64,000 nt of DNA from Thiothrix eikelboomii (GTDB lineage: Bacteria > Pseudomonadota > Gammaproteobacteria > Thiotrichales > Thiotrichaceae): assembly GCF_900167255.1 (NCBI RefSeq), contig NZ_FUYB01000012.1:1-64000 (forward strand), read 5' to 3'. Within the stretch, counting starts at the first letter, position 1, and every line of letters begins with the position of its first letter. The notes under the pieces are model-generated. The model was not told the origin of the DNA. It saw only the letters and a list, made by a program, of their open reading frames with translations, and made no database searches. A program made the position numbers and the translations under genes. Of this stretch, positions 1-9,632 are shown piece after piece.

Positions 1-201
1 CACTTGGCTAAAAAAACGTTGCATCCGTCGATAGCGAGAGGCAATTTCTGTATCGCTGTCTATATGCACGGCCAACAAGCTCAGATTCATTTGACGCGCA
101 TTCAGCAGCGCCAGCAGCATTGATACAAAACAATCCAGACGGGGCTTGCCCCAACCTAAATAGGCTTTTAAACTGTCTCTCAGTCCATCGCTCAGATCCA
201 T
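1..201 (-). CDS. IS4-like transposase, N-terminal fragment (runs off window)
   Basis: The first 67 codons are open from an ATG at 199-201 with a good ribosome binding site (AGGAGA) just upstream. The translation starts MDLSDGLRDSLKAYLGWG and contains LLALLNARQMNLSLLAVHI followed by SRYRRMQRFF. That pattern is typical of the helical N-terminal domain of IS4-superfamily DDE transposases. The catalytic DDE residues lie beyond the window edge, so activity cannot be judged. A longer open frame overlaps here in another phase (8-256), but it shows no recognisable family. Confidence 0.6.
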   Translation of the reverse strand, partial: MDLSDGLRDSLKAYLGWGKPRLDCFVSMLLALLNARQMNLSLLAVHIDSDTEIASRYRRMQRFFSQV

Positions 202-293
202 TTCGCTCTCCTGTGTGGTAACTAGAGAGTAAAACATAGGGGCGATGGACTTTCATCTTTATAGGTAGTCAACTCACTAAATCAATGGGTTAA
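1..293 (-). mobile_element. Edge of an IS4-like insertion sequence
   Basis: The window opens inside an insertion sequence whose transposase reads leftward out of the window. The stretch between the transposase start (201) and the next reading frame (294) should hold the terminal inverted repeat. I cannot fix the exact IS end because the other end is outside the window. The downstream gene begins directly after an in-frame stop at 291-293 and lacks a signal peptide, which suggests that the IS/host junction lies close to 290. Confidence 0.5.
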
Positions 294-1544
294 ATGTTTT
301 GTCGTGTACAGAGTTTTGCGGTTTCATGTAATGCGGCTTTAACGCCAGATATCAGCTCTTTCACGCTCAGTGCGGGTGGCTCTCAGACGGTGAAGATCAA
401 TGGTGCTGCAGGTGACACCACCAATTGTACCATCACTGAGACTATCGTACCCAACTTCACACCCAGTTGGACCAGCGACGACCGGAGCGGCTCTAGTGGT
501 AATGGTAATGTTGTCACGCTGGAGCGTGCAAGTTTTAGCAATTTAGGCGACCCTGATGATATTGTTAATGTGGGTTTCACCAACACTTATGACAGCGCTA
601 CGTTCAATGTCAAACTCGGGCTGATTGCCAGTACGCCTGTTCCTGCTGCTCTAGCTGATTTTCCAGTCAAAGTAGTTTGCCAAAGCGGTACCGGCTTAAC
701 GACTACCACGGTCACTCGCTCGACAGGCGGGATAGTAGACGTAGGCAGCTTTAACTACACCGGCGGCAGCAGCATGGATTGTGAAGTTATTCCAGAGCTG
801 ACCGCTGCCCAACAAGCCGTGTTTATTGTGAAAAAAGGCGATACAACCAACCTCGATAATGGGCGGATGGTCGGCAATGTCGCGGCGACTCAGACCCAAG
901 ACAATGGCGCACAATTACTCGGAACTGATCTTAGCCCTAGAACCTTCTATGTGTTGCTAGAGTATGTACCTACAGGAGTCAATACCTTTAATGTCACTAA
1001 ACTCGTACCAATACGAGCAGGGGCAGATACCGATGCAGCGCCTTTTGCACTCAGTGTCACCTGTGCTAACGGTAGTATCTATGCATTTGAGTTAAGTCAT
1101 GGTCAAGTCGGTCAATTCCAGTATCCAAAAAATACTGCAATCGACTGTGCTATCTCTGAAACCTTAGTAGGTACCCAAGTCGGCCTGTATACCATCAAAA
1201 AAGGCGATACCTTCGGCCCGAATAATGGACGCATGCTGGATGGAAACTCCAATCTAGCAGCGATCAGTAGCGGTAGCGCCTGTGGTGAAGCCTTCGCCGC
1301 TGCGACCTTCTGTGTGAAAAATGTTCCCGGTGTTGATAGTGATGGGGACGGCCTTAGCGATACGGAAGAAGCAGCCTTAGGTACCAATCCGAATAATCCA
1401 GATACTGATGGTGATGGCGTCTCCGATAGTGAAGATCCCGATCCTTTGAATGCTCAAGTGGTCCCTGTGTTTGGTCCTTTAGGCTTATTAGCGGTGATTC
1501 TTGGTCTATTTTTGTTCGGCAAGCGTCGGAAGATACCTGCCTAA
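294..1544 (+). CDS. Surface protein with thrombospondin type 3 Ca-binding repeats and C-terminal sorting signal, probably 5'-truncated
   Basis: This is a 416-residue protein of unknown function. Three related beta-rich modules follow one another, each with an F-x-V-x-C start and a later Cys (module starts near residues 7, 123 and 249). Modules 2 and 3 share a KKGDT...NGRM motif. Acidic thrombospondin type 3 repeats follow (DSDGDGLSDTEE, DTDGDGVSDSED), which normally bind calcium. The C-terminus is a hydrophobic helix then Lys/Arg (VFGPLGLLAVILG...GKRRK), resembling IPTL/PEP-CTERM tripartite sorting signals. There is no signal peptide: the first module begins at once, and an in-frame stop (291-293) immediately precedes the ATG. 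I infer that the adjacent IS removed the promoter and secretion signal, so this copy is probably silent. No exosortase is visible in the window. Confidence 0.6.
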   Translation: MFCRVQSFAVSCNAALTPDISSFTLSAGGSQTVKINGAAGDTTNCTITETIVPNFTPSWTSDDRSGSSGNGNVVTLERASFSNLGDPDDIVNVGFTNTYDSATFNVKLGLIASTPVPAALADFPVKVVCQSGTGLTTTTVTRSTGGIVDVGSFNYTGGSSMDCEVIPELTAAQQAVFIVKKGDTTNLDNGRMVGNVAATQTQDNGAQLLGTDLSPRTFYVLLEYVPTGVNTFNVTKLVPIRAGADTDAAPFALSVTCANGSIYAFELSHGQVGQFQYPKNTAIDCAISETLVGTQVGLYTIKKGDTFGPNNGRMLDGNSNLAAISSGSACGEAFAAATFCVKNVPGVDSDGDGLSDTEEAALGTNPNNPDTDGDGVSDSEDPDPLNAQVVPVFGPLGLLAVILGLFLFGKRRKIPA

Positions 1545-1633
1545 GACTTAAATTTGACCCATAGCTAGGGTTGCCCAAAGCTAGGAAGGCAGTTTACAAA
1601 GTATTTTGACTAGAGTACGATTCTGCCCCTACT

Positions 1634-1724
1634 GGAGAGGTGTCCGAGTGGTTGAAGGAGCACGCCTGGAAAGTGTGTATAGGTTAATAGCTTATCGCGG
1701 GTTCGAATCCCGCTCTCTCCGCCA
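1634..1724 (+). tRNA. tRNA-Ser (anticodon GGA)
   Basis: A cloverleaf can be folded. The acceptor arm starts GGAGAGG and pairs with 1714-1720, with one G-U at the base. The D-arm is followed by an anticodon loop CTGGAAA with GGA at 1668-1670, a long variable arm typical of class II tRNAs, a T-loop GTTCGAATC, and an encoded CCA at 1722-1724. Confidence 0.95.
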
Positions 1725-1737
1725 AATTCAACACAAA

Positions 1738-1764
1738 AACCCCGCCCTTGCGGGGTTTTTTGTT
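1738..1764 (+). terminator. Rho-independent terminator after tRNA-Ser
   Basis: The stem CCCCGC / GCGGGG closes a CCTT loop (1740-1755) and is followed directly by six T residues. It sits 15 bases after the tRNA CCA end and should end the tRNA transcript. Confidence 0.85.
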
Positions 1765-1874
1765 TAGTATTGAGTGAGTTTAACTATAGAAAAACGCTTA
1801 ATAGCAGAGTTAAACTGTGTAGTACTTATTTTGAATAGTTCCCACTCACTTTTGAAGCCCACGAATAACAGATT

Positions 1875-2468
1875 ATGACTGACACGCCGCGAAAAACCTT
1901 AACCCTAAAGCGTAAGCTTCCCCCTGAATCGGTTACCGAATCAGCACCTAGCTCGTTAACCACTACGGGTGTTGAACCTATGACACGTGAAACACGGATC
2001 TTAGGTAAACGCATTATCATTCGCCACGAAGAAGTAAAATCGAATAAGCCTTCCTTCAATCACCAAGGTAAATTGGGTTCTACCAAACATAAAACTTCTC
2101 AGCCAAAAGATGCCCGACCTAAAGCGAATAAACCAGTAGAACCTAGTCCTTCTGAAACTCAAGCTAAAGCGATGGATCGTTTCTTAGCAGAGCGCTTTGA
2201 GGTATGGCTCAGTTATAAACCTTTAGCCTTAGGGGTTGAAGCTGATCTTTATCAGCTGATGGATCAAAACCAACCACCGGCCTCTAAGCGCGTTGTACAA
2301 CGCTTATTACGCATGCACTGTAATCATGGTAAATATTTACAAGCGGTGATTGATGGTCAGCAGCGCTATACCTTAGTCGGTGAAACCTTAGGCGAAGTGA
2401 GTCAGACAGAGCGCGAGCATGCAAATCGCACGCTCAAGGAACATGAAGAGAAAAAAGCCCAACGTTAA
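1875..2468 (+). CDS. ProQ/FinO-domain RNA-binding protein
   Basis: This 197-residue protein has a basic, low-complexity N-terminal half (about residues 1-95, rich in K, T, P and S). The C-terminal ProQ/FinO fold starts around residue 100 (FEVWLSYKPLALGVEADLY) and continues through LRMHCNHGKYLQAVIDGQQR and RYTLVGET. Such proteins bind structured small RNAs and mRNA 3' ends and act as RNA chaperones. The order is the reverse of E. coli ProQ, which carries its FinO domain at the N-terminus, so I do not use the proQ symbol. It stands alone between two tRNA genes, with a terminator-like hairpin after it. Confidence 0.75.
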   Translation: MTDTPRKTLTLKRKLPPESVTESAPSSLTTTGVEPMTRETRILGKRIIIRHEEVKSNKPSFNHQGKLGSTKHKTSQPKDARPKANKPVEPSPSETQAKAMDRFLAERFEVWLSYKPLALGVEADLYQLMDQNQPPASKRVVQRLLRMHCNHGKYLQAVIDGQQRYTLVGETLGEVSQTEREHANRTLKEHEEKKAQR

Positions 2469-2540
2469 TGTTAATAGCGGTTGATGAGTTTAGTTTGCTG
2501 AGCTGACTAAGCTTCTCTTCAAGCTAAAAAGAATTAAAAT

Positions 2541-2572
2541 AAAAAAGGCCGCATTAAATAATGCAGCCTTTT
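2541..2572. terminator. Bidirectional terminator between ProQ-domain gene and tRNA-Asn
   Basis: An inverted repeat with arms AAAGGC-x-GCATT and AATGC-x-GCCTTT, one mismatch and a short loop, is flanked by an A-run on the left and a T-run on the right. It lies between converging transcripts and could stop both. Confidence 0.6.
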
Positions 2573-2579
2573 AAATAAG

Positions 2580-2655
2580 TGGCTCCCCGAACTGGGCTCG
2601 AACCAGTGACCTAATGATTAACAGTCATGTGCTCTACCAACTGAGCTATCGGGGA
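2580..2655 (-). tRNA. tRNA-Asn (anticodon GTT)
   Basis: The reverse complement folds as a 76-nt cloverleaf. The acceptor TCCCCGA pairs with TCGGGGA, the D-arm contains AGCTCAGTTGGTAGAGC, the anticodon loop is CTGTTAA with GTT, the T-arm is CTGGTTCGAGCCCAG, and CCA is encoded at the 3' end. Confidence 0.95.
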
Positions 2656-2674
2656 ACAGCCGAGGCGCGTATTC

Positions 2675-3655
2675 TCACAAAAAACGGGGTTGGGCGTCAA
2701 GCACTTTTTTTGCAGCTTGTTTAAAGATTTGTGCATCAGCGTTGGGCTGATGCATCTGCTCACTTAGATAGCGCCGCCATTGCCTTGCTCCTGGTAAACC
2801 TTGAAATAAACCTAAAATAGGCCGCCCCATATAACTTACACGTACACCTTGTGCCTCTTGCTGTTCAATATAAATCAAAAAATCCTCTAGCACGGCATAA
2901 CGATCCACAGCGGTAGGTATACTGCCATAAATTGCTTGGTCTACTTCTGCTAATAGCCACGGATTGTGATAGGCTTCACGCCCCACCATAACGCCATCCA
3001 CTTGCTGGAGATGCGTTTGGCAAGCACTTAAGGAAGTAATGCCCCCATTGATAATAATTTCCAAATCAGGAAAGGCCTGCTTCATTTGATACACCAACTC
3101 ATAGCGCAGCGGTGGAAGTTCACGATTCTCTTTTGGGCTTAAGCCTTTCAACCAAGCTTTGCGGGCATGGACAATAAAAGTTTTACAACCCGCTGCGGCC
3201 ACGGTGCTAATAAAATCATACAAACCACCATAATCGTCTTGATCATCAATCCCAATCCGATGTTTAACGGTGATTGGAATAGCGACCTTGGCCTGCATAG
3301 TTGCGACACAATCCGCGATTAATAGCGGTTCAGCCATCAGACAAGCACCAAAAGCGCCTTTTTGGACTCGTTCACTCGGGCAACCCACATTGATATTGAC
3401 TTCATCGTAGCCAAAATCAGCCGCCATTGTTGCACACGCGGCTAGCTCCTGCGGCTCACTCCCCCCGAGCTGCAAAGCCAAGGGATGCTCTTCTCGATTA
3501 AAGCTTAAGTAACGCTGCGCTTGCCCATGCAAAATTGCCCCCGTGGTAATCATTTCGGTATATAAAACAGCCTGCTTAGTCAGCAAACGGTGAAAATAGC
3601 GACAATGGCGATCCGTCCAATCCAGCATGGGGGCTACACAAAATAATCTTTTCAT
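2675..3655 (-). CDS. dusA: tRNA-dihydrouridine synthase A
   Basis: This 326-residue flavoprotein reduces uridine to dihydrouridine at positions 20/20a in the tRNA D-loop. The N-terminus CVAPMLDWTDRHCR is diagnostic of the DusA group. The motif NVGCPS carries the catalytic cysteine, FMN/phosphate-binding stretches such as INGGI and VMVGREAY follow, and the C-terminal helical tRNA-binding domain is present. Length is normal for the family. The gene lies directly behind tRNA-Asn on the same strand and appears monocistronic. A 193-bp AT-rich spacer upstream, shared with the divergent gene at 3849, holds its promoter. Confidence 0.95.
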   Translation of the reverse strand: MKRLFCVAPMLDWTDRHCRYFHRLLTKQAVLYTEMITTGAILHGQAQRYLSFNREEHPLALQLGGSEPQELAACATMAADFGYDEVNINVGCPSERVQKGAFGACLMAEPLLIADCVATMQAKVAIPITVKHRIGIDDQDDYGGLYDFISTVAAAGCKTFIVHARKAWLKGLSPKENRELPPLRYELVYQMKQAFPDLEIIINGGITSLSACQTHLQQVDGVMVGREAYHNPWLLAEVDQAIYGSIPTAVDRYAVLEDFLIYIEQQEAQGVRVSYMGRPILGLFQGLPGARQWRRYLSEQMHQPNADAQIFKQAAKKVLDAQPRFL

Positions 3656-3848
3656 TTAAAAACAGTAATTTATAAAAAATAAAACAAAGTCTTAATTCTA
3701 ACTAACGTCTCACAAACCGCACAACCTGATCAAATAAGACGACGATTTAAAACTCAGATACCACCGTCAAATAGCAGTAAATCGGCGGTTCAGGCTAGTC
3801 GCGTTATCTTTATCTGTAATCAGTAATAAAAAAATAAAGGGGCTTCTT

Positions 3849-4046
3849 ATGTGGGATCTGGCGATTAATTTTGTTATTGGGCTAGTCGTTATTGGTATTC
3901 CAAGTTATGTGTTTTATCGCGTCGGGATTGATGCTGGCATTGAGCGTGGTGTACGTCGTCAATTATTACGTGAACTGACCCTCAGCGGTATTGTTGAGAT
4001 GGCAGACACCAAATCACCTCACCGCCAACCGCATTCTCCAGCTTAA
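3849..4046 (+). CDS. Small single-span membrane protein, unknown function
   Basis: This 65-residue protein starts with one hydrophobic helix (LAINFVIGLVVIGIPSYVFY), followed by a basic, Arg-rich stretch and a short polar tail. The ATG follows a clear AAAGGGG ribosome binding site. I do not recognise the family. The reading frame ends by overlapping the stop of the convergent mutM by four bases. Codon use and the strong RBS support a real gene. Confidence 0.55.
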   Translation: MWDLAINFVIGLVVIGIPSYVFYRVGIDAGIERGVRRQLLRELTLSGIVEMADTKSPHRQPHSPA

Positions 4047-4861
4047 ACGCTGACCGGCTGACAATAGGGGCAATACCAAGTTGAGCGTTGCCCCTGACGA
4101 ATTTGCTGGATCAAACTAGCACAGGCAGTACAAACTTGTTGAGTTCGTCCATAAACCTGTAACTCAATTTGAAAATACCCTGTCTGCCCATCCTCACGCA
4201 CAAAATCGCGTAAAGTTGTTCCGCCTTGCACAATCGCCCGCTCGAGCACGGTTTTGATCGCCACAACCAGCCGTTGTAATTCCGGCAAACTGAGTTGCCC
4301 TGCCGCCCGGCGCGGATTAATCCTAGCCATAAATAAGGCTTCATTGGCATAGATATTACCCACACCAACAACGATATGCGCATTCATAATGAATTCTTTG
4401 ATACTGACTTGTCGTCTTGCGGCACGCGCTAATAAATACTCAGCGGTGAATTCATCCGTCAGAGGTTCAAGCCCTAAATTGGCTAGTAGCGGATGTAACT
4501 CACCACAACCGGCCCATAAGACTACCCCAAAGCGCCGTGGATCACGCAAACGCAAGGCTTTAGCATTGGTGAGGACTAAATCAAAATGATCATGTTTGTC
4601 GGCCACTAAATCGGCGGCACAAATCCGCAGGCTGCCCGACATCCCTAAATGCAATAAGGCTGTCCCCTGTACAGTTTCTAACAACAAATACTTTCCACGG
4701 CGCTGAACAGCTTCAATGACAGCGCCTTGGAGTCGATGAATTTCACTAGATACCGGCCAGCGCAATTTAGGCTGGCGCACAATCAATTGTTGGATACGCT
4801 GCCCAAGTAAATGGGGCGCGATTCCTCGGCGGGTAGTTTCAACCTCGGGTAATTCAGGCAT
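4043..4861 (-). CDS. mutM: Formamidopyrimidine-DNA glycosylase (Fpg/MutM)
   Basis: This 272-residue bifunctional glycosylase/AP lyase removes 8-oxoguanine and formamidopyrimidines from DNA. It starts with the invariant PELPEVE, in which the N-terminal proline forms the Schiff base and the next Glu is catalytic. RRGKYLLLE supplies the conserved lysine. The helix-two-turn-helix region (GVGNIYANEALF) is intact. The C-terminal zinc finger has Cys spacing x2-x16-x2 near residues 243-268. The gene lies 13 bp after nqrM on the same strand, so it could be read with the nqr operon. Confidence 0.97.
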   Translation of the reverse strand: MPELPEVETTRRGIAPHLLGQRIQQLIVRQPKLRWPVSSEIHRLQGAVIEAVQRRGKYLLLETVQGTALLHLGMSGSLRICAADLVADKHDHFDLVLTNAKALRLRDPRRFGVVLWAGCGELHPLLANLGLEPLTDEFTAEYLLARAARRQVSIKEFIMNAHIVVGVGNIYANEALFMARINPRRAAGQLSLPELQRLVVAIKTVLERAIVQGGTTLRDFVREDGQTGYFQIELQVYGRTQQVCTACASLIQQIRQGQRSTWYCPYCQPVSV

Positions 4862-4874
4862 CTAAAAATGAAAC

Positions 4875-5111
4875 TTAAGCTTTAAAATCAATGGGTGACT
4901 CAGCACGTGTTTGGGCGGCACGAGCCTCCTGTTCAAGCTTTAAGCGTTTTTCACAAGGTTTCTTACAACCACACTGTTTGCCATCTTCACCCATTAAATT
5001 AGCAATACCGCCGCAGCTGCCTTTCAAGGTTTCTTTATTAAAAAACCAACTAATCGCTAGGGCTGCAAAGGCCAATAGAAAGACTGCAAAAGCAATTAGA
5101 AATACCATCAT
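4875..5111 (-). CDS. nqrM: Na+-NQR maturation protein NqrM
   Basis: This 78-residue protein has one N-terminal membrane helix followed by a cysteine cluster (GSCGGIANL, then CGCKKPC). NqrM is needed to deliver or assemble iron at the Cys4 Fe site between NqrD and NqrE. The start ATG follows a GGAGG ribosome binding site. It sits two bases after nqrF, in the usual last position of the operon. Confidence 0.9.
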   Translation of the reverse strand: MMVFLIAFAVFLLAFAALAISWFFNKETLKGSCGGIANLMGEDGKQCGCKKPCEKRLKLEQEARAAQTRAESPIDFKA

Positions 5112-5113
5112 GC

Positions 5114-6331
5114 TTAGCCTCCAAAATCATCGAACATAATATTTTCTGGTTCGACACCCAAATTGATCAATAGGTTAGTGACCGAAGAATTCATCATTGG
5201 TGGTCCACAGAGGTAATACTCACAATCTTCGGGCGCAGGATGATTTTTCAAGTAGTTTTCATATAAAACATTGTGAATAAAGCCGGTATAGCCCGTCCAA
5301 TTATCCTCAGGGAGCGGATCAGACAAGCCCATAAACCAAGTAAAATTCGGATTCTCTGCCGCTAGTTGATCAAACTCTTCAACATAAAAAGCTTCACGCA
5401 AACTACGCGCCCCATACCAAAAGGTCATTTTGCGTTGGCTTTTGAGACGGCGCAATTGATCATAAATATGTGAGCGCATCGGCGCCATACCCGCACCACC
5501 ACCGATAAAGACCATTTCTTTGTCCGTGTCTCTAGCAAAGAACTCGCCAAAAGGTCCTGATACGGTGACTTGATCACCCGGCTTCAGATTAAAAATATAC
5601 GAAGACATTTTTCCTGCTGGCACATTTTTCCCCGGAGGGGGGGAAGCAATCCGCACATTCAGCATAATGATCTCATCTTCCTCAGGATAACTGGCCATCG
5701 AATAAGCCCGCATCACTGGCTCAGTCACCTTAGACCGAATATCCCACATCTGATATTTGTCCCAGTCACCTCGGTATTCTTCTGGAATATCAAATTCAGA
5801 ATACTGAAGCTCATAAGGAGGGCATTCAATTTGAATATACCCACCCGCTTTAAAATGAATACTCTCACCCGGAGGTAGATCTAAAATCAGCTCTTTAATA
5901 AAGGTGGCACAATTTTCATTTGAGCGTACTGTACACAGCCATTTTTTAACGCCGAATACCTCATCCGATACTTCGACTTTCATATTCTGTTTAACTGCAA
6001 CTTGACAAGCTAGACGCTCACAGGCTGCTGCTTCACGGCGGTTAATATGCCCTTCCTCAGTTGGCAATAAAGTACCACCACCTTCAAAAACCTTGACCCG
6101 ACATTGACCACAAGTCCCACCACCACCACAAGCAGAGGATATAAATAAGCCTTTATCAGCCAGTGCACCTAAAAGCTTACCGCCCGGACTGACTACTAAA
6201 TCTTTTTCCCCATTGACTAAAATATGCACATCACCTTGCGCCACGAGGCGTTGACGTGCCATTAAAATCACATACACCAAGCCTAGGATCATTAAAATAA
6301 ACAGGGCTACGCCTAATAAAATAGTAGTCAT
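5114..6331 (-). CDS. nqrF: Na+-translocating NADH:quinone reductase subunit F
   Basis: This 405-residue subunit is the NADH entry point of the sodium pump. It has an N-terminal membrane helix (residues 3-24), a plant-type 2Fe-2S domain with ligands Cys68, Cys74, Cys77 and Cys109, then an FAD domain (RAYSMASYP) and an NADH-binding domain ([14 protein letters not shown] and YYLCGPPMM). The C-terminus ends in the conserved MFDDFGG. Length matches characterised NqrF. It sits tightly between nqrE and nqrM. Confidence 0.97.
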   Translation of the reverse strand: MTTILLGVALFILMILGLVYVILMARQRLVAQGDVHILVNGEKDLVVSPGGKLLGALADKGLFISSACGGGGTCGQCRVKVFEGGGTLLPTEEGHINRREAAACERLACQVAVKQNMKVEVSDEVFGVKKWLCTVRSNENCATFIKELILDLPPGESIHFKAGGYIQIECPPYELQYSEFDIPEEYRGDWDKYQMWDIRSKVTEPVMRAYSMASYPEEDEIIMLNVRIASPPPGKNVPAGKMSSYIFNLKPGDQVTVSGPFGEFFARDTDKEMVFIGGGAGMAPMRSHIYDQLRRLKSQRKMTFWYGARSLREAFYVEEFDQLAAENPNFTWFMGLSDPLPEDNWTGYTGFIHNVLYENYLKNHPAPEDCEYYLCGPPMMNSSVTNLLINLGVEPENIMFDDFGG

Positions 6332-6341
6332 GCTTATGCTC

Positions 6342-6938
6342 CTATAATTGGATGCCAGAGAAAGACATAAAGCCGAGCGACATTAGTCCCACCGTGATGA
6401 AGATAATACCCAAGCCCTGTAGCCCTTGCGGTACATCACTGTATTTTAAGCGCTCACGGACACCTGCGAGGACAGTGATCGCTAACATCCAACTGAAGCC
6501 GCTACCAAAACCGTACACGACACTTTCTGTGAACGTATAATCGCGTTCGACCATAAATAAAGTACCGCCTAAAATTGCACAGTTCACCGTAATCAGGGGC
6601 AGGAAAATCCCTAAAGCCTGATGCAAAGCAGGTGCAAATTTATCCATTGCCATTTCCAAGACTTGCACAATCGCCGCAATAATCGCGATATAACTAATTA
6701 GCCCCAGAAAACGCAGATCAACTCCTTCAATCAGAGCGTTTTCCTTTAAAAACACATTGAGAATGATATTGTTCACGGGCAGCGTAATGGCTTGCACAAT
6801 CACCACCGCAATACCCAAGCCGATGGCTGTTTCTATCTTTTTGGAAATCGCAATAAACGTACACATGCCCAAAAAGAAGGTGAGTGCCATGTTTTCAATG
6901 AAAACTGATTTAACAAATAAACTCAGTAAACCTTCCAT
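6342..6938 (-). CDS. nqrE: Na+-NQR subunit E
   Basis: This 198-residue integral membrane subunit has about six helices. It pairs pseudo-symmetrically with NqrD and, in known structures, supplies two of the four cysteines that hold the membrane iron centre. Conserved cysteines are present in FFLGMCTF and [10 protein letters not shown]. It is two bases from nqrD. Confidence 0.96.
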   Translation of the reverse strand: MEGLLSLFVKSVFIENMALTFFLGMCTFIAISKKIETAIGLGIAVVIVQAITLPVNNIILNVFLKENALIEGVDLRFLGLISYIAIIAAIVQVLEMAMDKFAPALHQALGIFLPLITVNCAILGGTLFMVERDYTFTESVVYGFGSGFSWMLAITVLAGVRERLKYSDVPQGLQGLGIIFITVGLMSLGFMSFSGIQL

Positions 6939-6940
6939 GA

Positions 6941-7603
6941 TTAGTGATACCCCCCTTTGGCAGGCTCATGAATCCTAAACTCAGCGGCTTCCTTTTGTTC
7001 TGGTTTTTTAGTTCGTAACACCCAAATTAAAATCCCAATCAGGAAAAATGCACTCGGCGGTAACAACAATAAACCATTAGGCACATACCAGCCCCCATCT
7101 TTTAATAGCGGAATCAGCGGATAACCAAATAACGAACCTGCTCCAAACAATTCACGCACAAAGGCCACTGACATCAGAATTAAGCTATAACCTAAGCCAT
7201 TCCCAATCCCATCAAGGAAGCTAATCCCCGGAGGATTCTGCATAGCAAAAGCTTCCGCCCGCCCCATCACGATGCAGTTAGTAATAATTAAACCCACAAA
7301 TACCGACAAGCGTTTAGAGGTATCAAAGGCATAAGCACGTAAAATTTGATCTACGACAATGACTAAAGACGCAATAATCGTCATCTGCACAATAATCCGA
7401 ATACTGCTTGGAGTATGGTTACGCACCGTACTGATGAACATATTTGAGAAGGCCGTCACTAGCGTTAAACTGAGTGACATCAACAAAGCGGTATTCATGG
7501 AACTGGTCACAGCTAACGCTGAACAAATGCCTAGAATTTGTAAAGTGATTGGATTATTGTCAAATAAAGGTCCTAGCAGAACCTTACGAGTTTCAGTATT
7601 CAT
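6941..7603 (-). CDS. nqrD: Na+-NQR subunit D
   Basis: This 220-residue six-helix membrane protein is homologous to NqrE. The iron-site cysteines appear in [11 protein letters not shown] and [14 protein letters not shown]. It overlaps the end of nqrC by four bases (ATGA), which implies translational coupling. Confidence 0.96.
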   Translation of the reverse strand: MNTETRKVLLGPLFDNNPITLQILGICSALAVTSSMNTALLMSLSLTLVTAFSNMFISTVRNHTPSSIRIIVQMTIIASLVIVVDQILRAYAFDTSKRLSVFVGLIITNCIVMGRAEAFAMQNPPGISFLDGIGNGLGYSLILMSVAFVRELFGAGSLFGYPLIPLLKDGGWYVPNGLLLLPPSAFFLIGILIWVLRTKKPEQKEAAEFRIHEPAKGGYH

Positions 7604-8403
7604 GCTCCACCTCCTTGACGTATTTTTTGTAGATAGGGGCCAAAGCCATCAGGACCTACCCAAAAGTGTACTAAGTTATTCACACCATTACTGGTTAAAG
7701 TAGCGCCGGATAAGGCATCAATATCATAAACAGCACGGGGATCACTCTCAGCAACCGGGCTTTTGGTTACACGAATCGCGATCTCACCTTGTTCATCAAA
7801 AATCTTTTTGCCCACCCATTGTGCTTTCCAATTGGGGTTATCAACTTCCCCACCTAAGCCCGGAGTTTCTGCATGCTCATAAAAGCCTAAACCGACCACT
7901 GTATTGGCATCACCTTGTAAGGCTAAAAAACCATACAGAGTCGACCACAAGCCATAGCCAGAAATCGGCAGAATAATTTTTTCTAACTGACCTTGTGCAT
8001 CTTTCACTAAATACACAGTGGCATACTTAGCACGCCGCCTGATCGAAGCAATATCTTGCTCTTTAGTCAGCACCACATTTTGCTTCGGGTCAACAGCTGC
8101 TGCCCGTGCGTCATAGGTCTTAGGGTCAATATCATCAACATACTCACCCGTTTGCAAATCGACAACCTTCGCTTCAACTTGCTGAAAGGCCTCATCGACA
8201 GACATACCATCTTTCGCCAAATCCGCAATGGCGACTATATTCCGCTGTTTATCCAGTTGCTTATTTTTGTCTTGGACTGGCTTAAGCAAGACAGCCGCTG
8301 ACGATACTGCAATTGAACAGATCAAGCATAAAACGAAAGCCACAATAAAGGTTTTTTTCCGACTATCATTCGGTAGGGCTAAAACTTCGCTGATTGCACT
8401 CAT
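7600..8403 (-). CDS. nqrC: Na+-NQR subunit C (covalent FMN)
   Basis: This 267-residue subunit has one N-terminal membrane helix (about residues 18-41) and a periplasmic flavin domain. FMN is attached through a phosphoester to the Thr of an SGAT motif, here residues 232-235 ([10 protein letters not shown]), so Thr235 is the acceptor. Attachment requires the ApbE flavin transferase, which is not in this window. Overlaps of four bases with both nqrB and nqrD show tight coupling. Confidence 0.97.
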   Translation of the reverse strand: MSAISEVLALPNDSRKKTFIVAFVLCLICSIAVSSAAVLLKPVQDKNKQLDKQRNIVAIADLAKDGMSVDEAFQQVEAKVVDLQTGEYVDDIDPKTYDARAAAVDPKQNVVLTKEQDIASIRRRAKYATVYLVKDAQGQLEKIILPISGYGLWSTLYGFLALQGDANTVVGLGFYEHAETPGLGGEVDNPNWKAQWVGKKIFDEQGEIAIRVTKSPVAESDPRAVYDIDALSGATLTSNGVNNLVHFWVGPDGFGPYLQKIRQGGGA

Positions 8404-9629
8404 GCCTTCACCTCCGCAGATCCTAGTTGACGCTTCAGACGGCGCTTAATATTCACTTTCATCACCGCATAATCAATCAACGGAGCAAACATATTGCCAA
8501 ACAAAATGGCTAACATCATACCTTCAGGGAAGGCTGGATTGACCACACGAATCAGAATCACCATAAAGCCGATCAAGACCCCAAACCACCAACGCCCTGC
8601 ATTCGTATGCGCGGCTGTGACTGGATCAGTCGCCATAAACATCATCCCGAATGCAAAGCCACCCAACACCAAATGCCACCACCAAGGCATTGCAAACATA
8701 GGATTGGTATCGCTGCCAATCGTATTCAGCAAAATCGTGGTCATAATCATGCCGAATAACACACCCGAGACAATTCGCCAGTTCGCAATCCCCGTATACA
8801 GTAGAAAAGCACCACCGATGAAAATGGCCAAAGCGGAAGTTTCACCAATCGAACCCGGCTCTAAACCAATGAAGGCATCCCACCAAGTTAAACCACTGTC
8901 ATAGATCCCTGCCATCCCGCTTGCAGCACCTACTGATAAAGCCGTTGCTCCAGAATAACCATCAACCGCGACCCAAACCAAATCACCGGACATATACGCA
9001 GGATAGGCAAAGAATAAAAAAGCACGACCCGCTAGTGCTGGATTGATAAAATTCTTCCCCGTACCCCCGAATACTTCTTTACCGATGATAACCCCGAACA
9101 AAATCCCCGCGCCCACCATCCATAACGGAGTGGCCGGTGGCAAGGTCAAGGTATAAAGAATCGAAGTAACAAAAAAGCCCTCATTCACTTCATGCCCACG
9201 CACCAAAGCGAAGATCACTTCAGCAATCCCACCTACAATAAAAGTGGTCATATAAATGGGTAAAAAATACAAAAGACCGTGAAAGAAATTGTCAAAGAAG
9301 CTATTCGGATCAAAACCAAATAAGCTTTGAATAGAACCGCGCCAACCTTCGGCTTGTTCTAAACCCATCGACTGCAAGGCCAAATTCGCTTGCAAACCGG
9401 TGTTATAACAGGCCATAAACATAACCGGAAAAGTCGCCAGCCACACATAACCCATCACCCGCTTTAAATCTAAAGCATCCCGCACATGCGGTGAGCTCGT
9501 TGTTCGATTCGGTGGGCTATACAGCAAAGTATCAACCATTTCATAGAGGCTAAAATACTTCTCGTATTTCCCGCCGGGCATAAAATCCGGTTCACGTTGA
9601 TCCAGCCACCTACGCAAATTTTTTATCAT
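8400..9629 (-). CDS. nqrB: Na+-NQR subunit B (covalent FMN, Na+ channel)
   Basis: This 409-residue polytopic subunit forms the sodium path and carries riboflavin plus a covalent FMN. The flavinylation motif SGAT is at residues 226-229 ([11 protein letters not shown]), with Thr229 as the acceptor. The conserved [17 protein letters not shown] loop is present. It follows nqrA by three bases. Confidence 0.97.
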   Translation of the reverse strand: MIKNLRRWLDQREPDFMPGGKYEKYFSLYEMVDTLLYSPPNRTTSSPHVRDALDLKRVMGYVWLATFPVMFMACYNTGLQANLALQSMGLEQAEGWRGSIQSLFGFDPNSFFDNFFHGLLYFLPIYMTTFIVGGIAEVIFALVRGHEVNEGFFVTSILYTLTLPPATPLWMVGAGILFGVIIGKEVFGGTGKNFINPALAGRAFLFFAYPAYMSGDLVWVAVDGYSGATALSVGAASGMAGIYDSGLTWWDAFIGLEPGSIGETSALAIFIGGAFLLYTGIANWRIVSGVLFGMIMTTILLNTIGSDTNPMFAMPWWWHLVLGGFAFGMMFMATDPVTAAHTNAGRWWFGVLIGFMVILIRVVNPAFPEGMMLAILFGNMFAPLIDYAVMKVNIKRRLKRQLGSAEVKA

Positions 9630-9632
9630 CGC

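Noticed and set aside
8-256. 82-codon minus-strand open frame at the left edge
   Set aside because: It overlaps the better-supported IS4-like transposase N-terminus in another phase and shows no family features.
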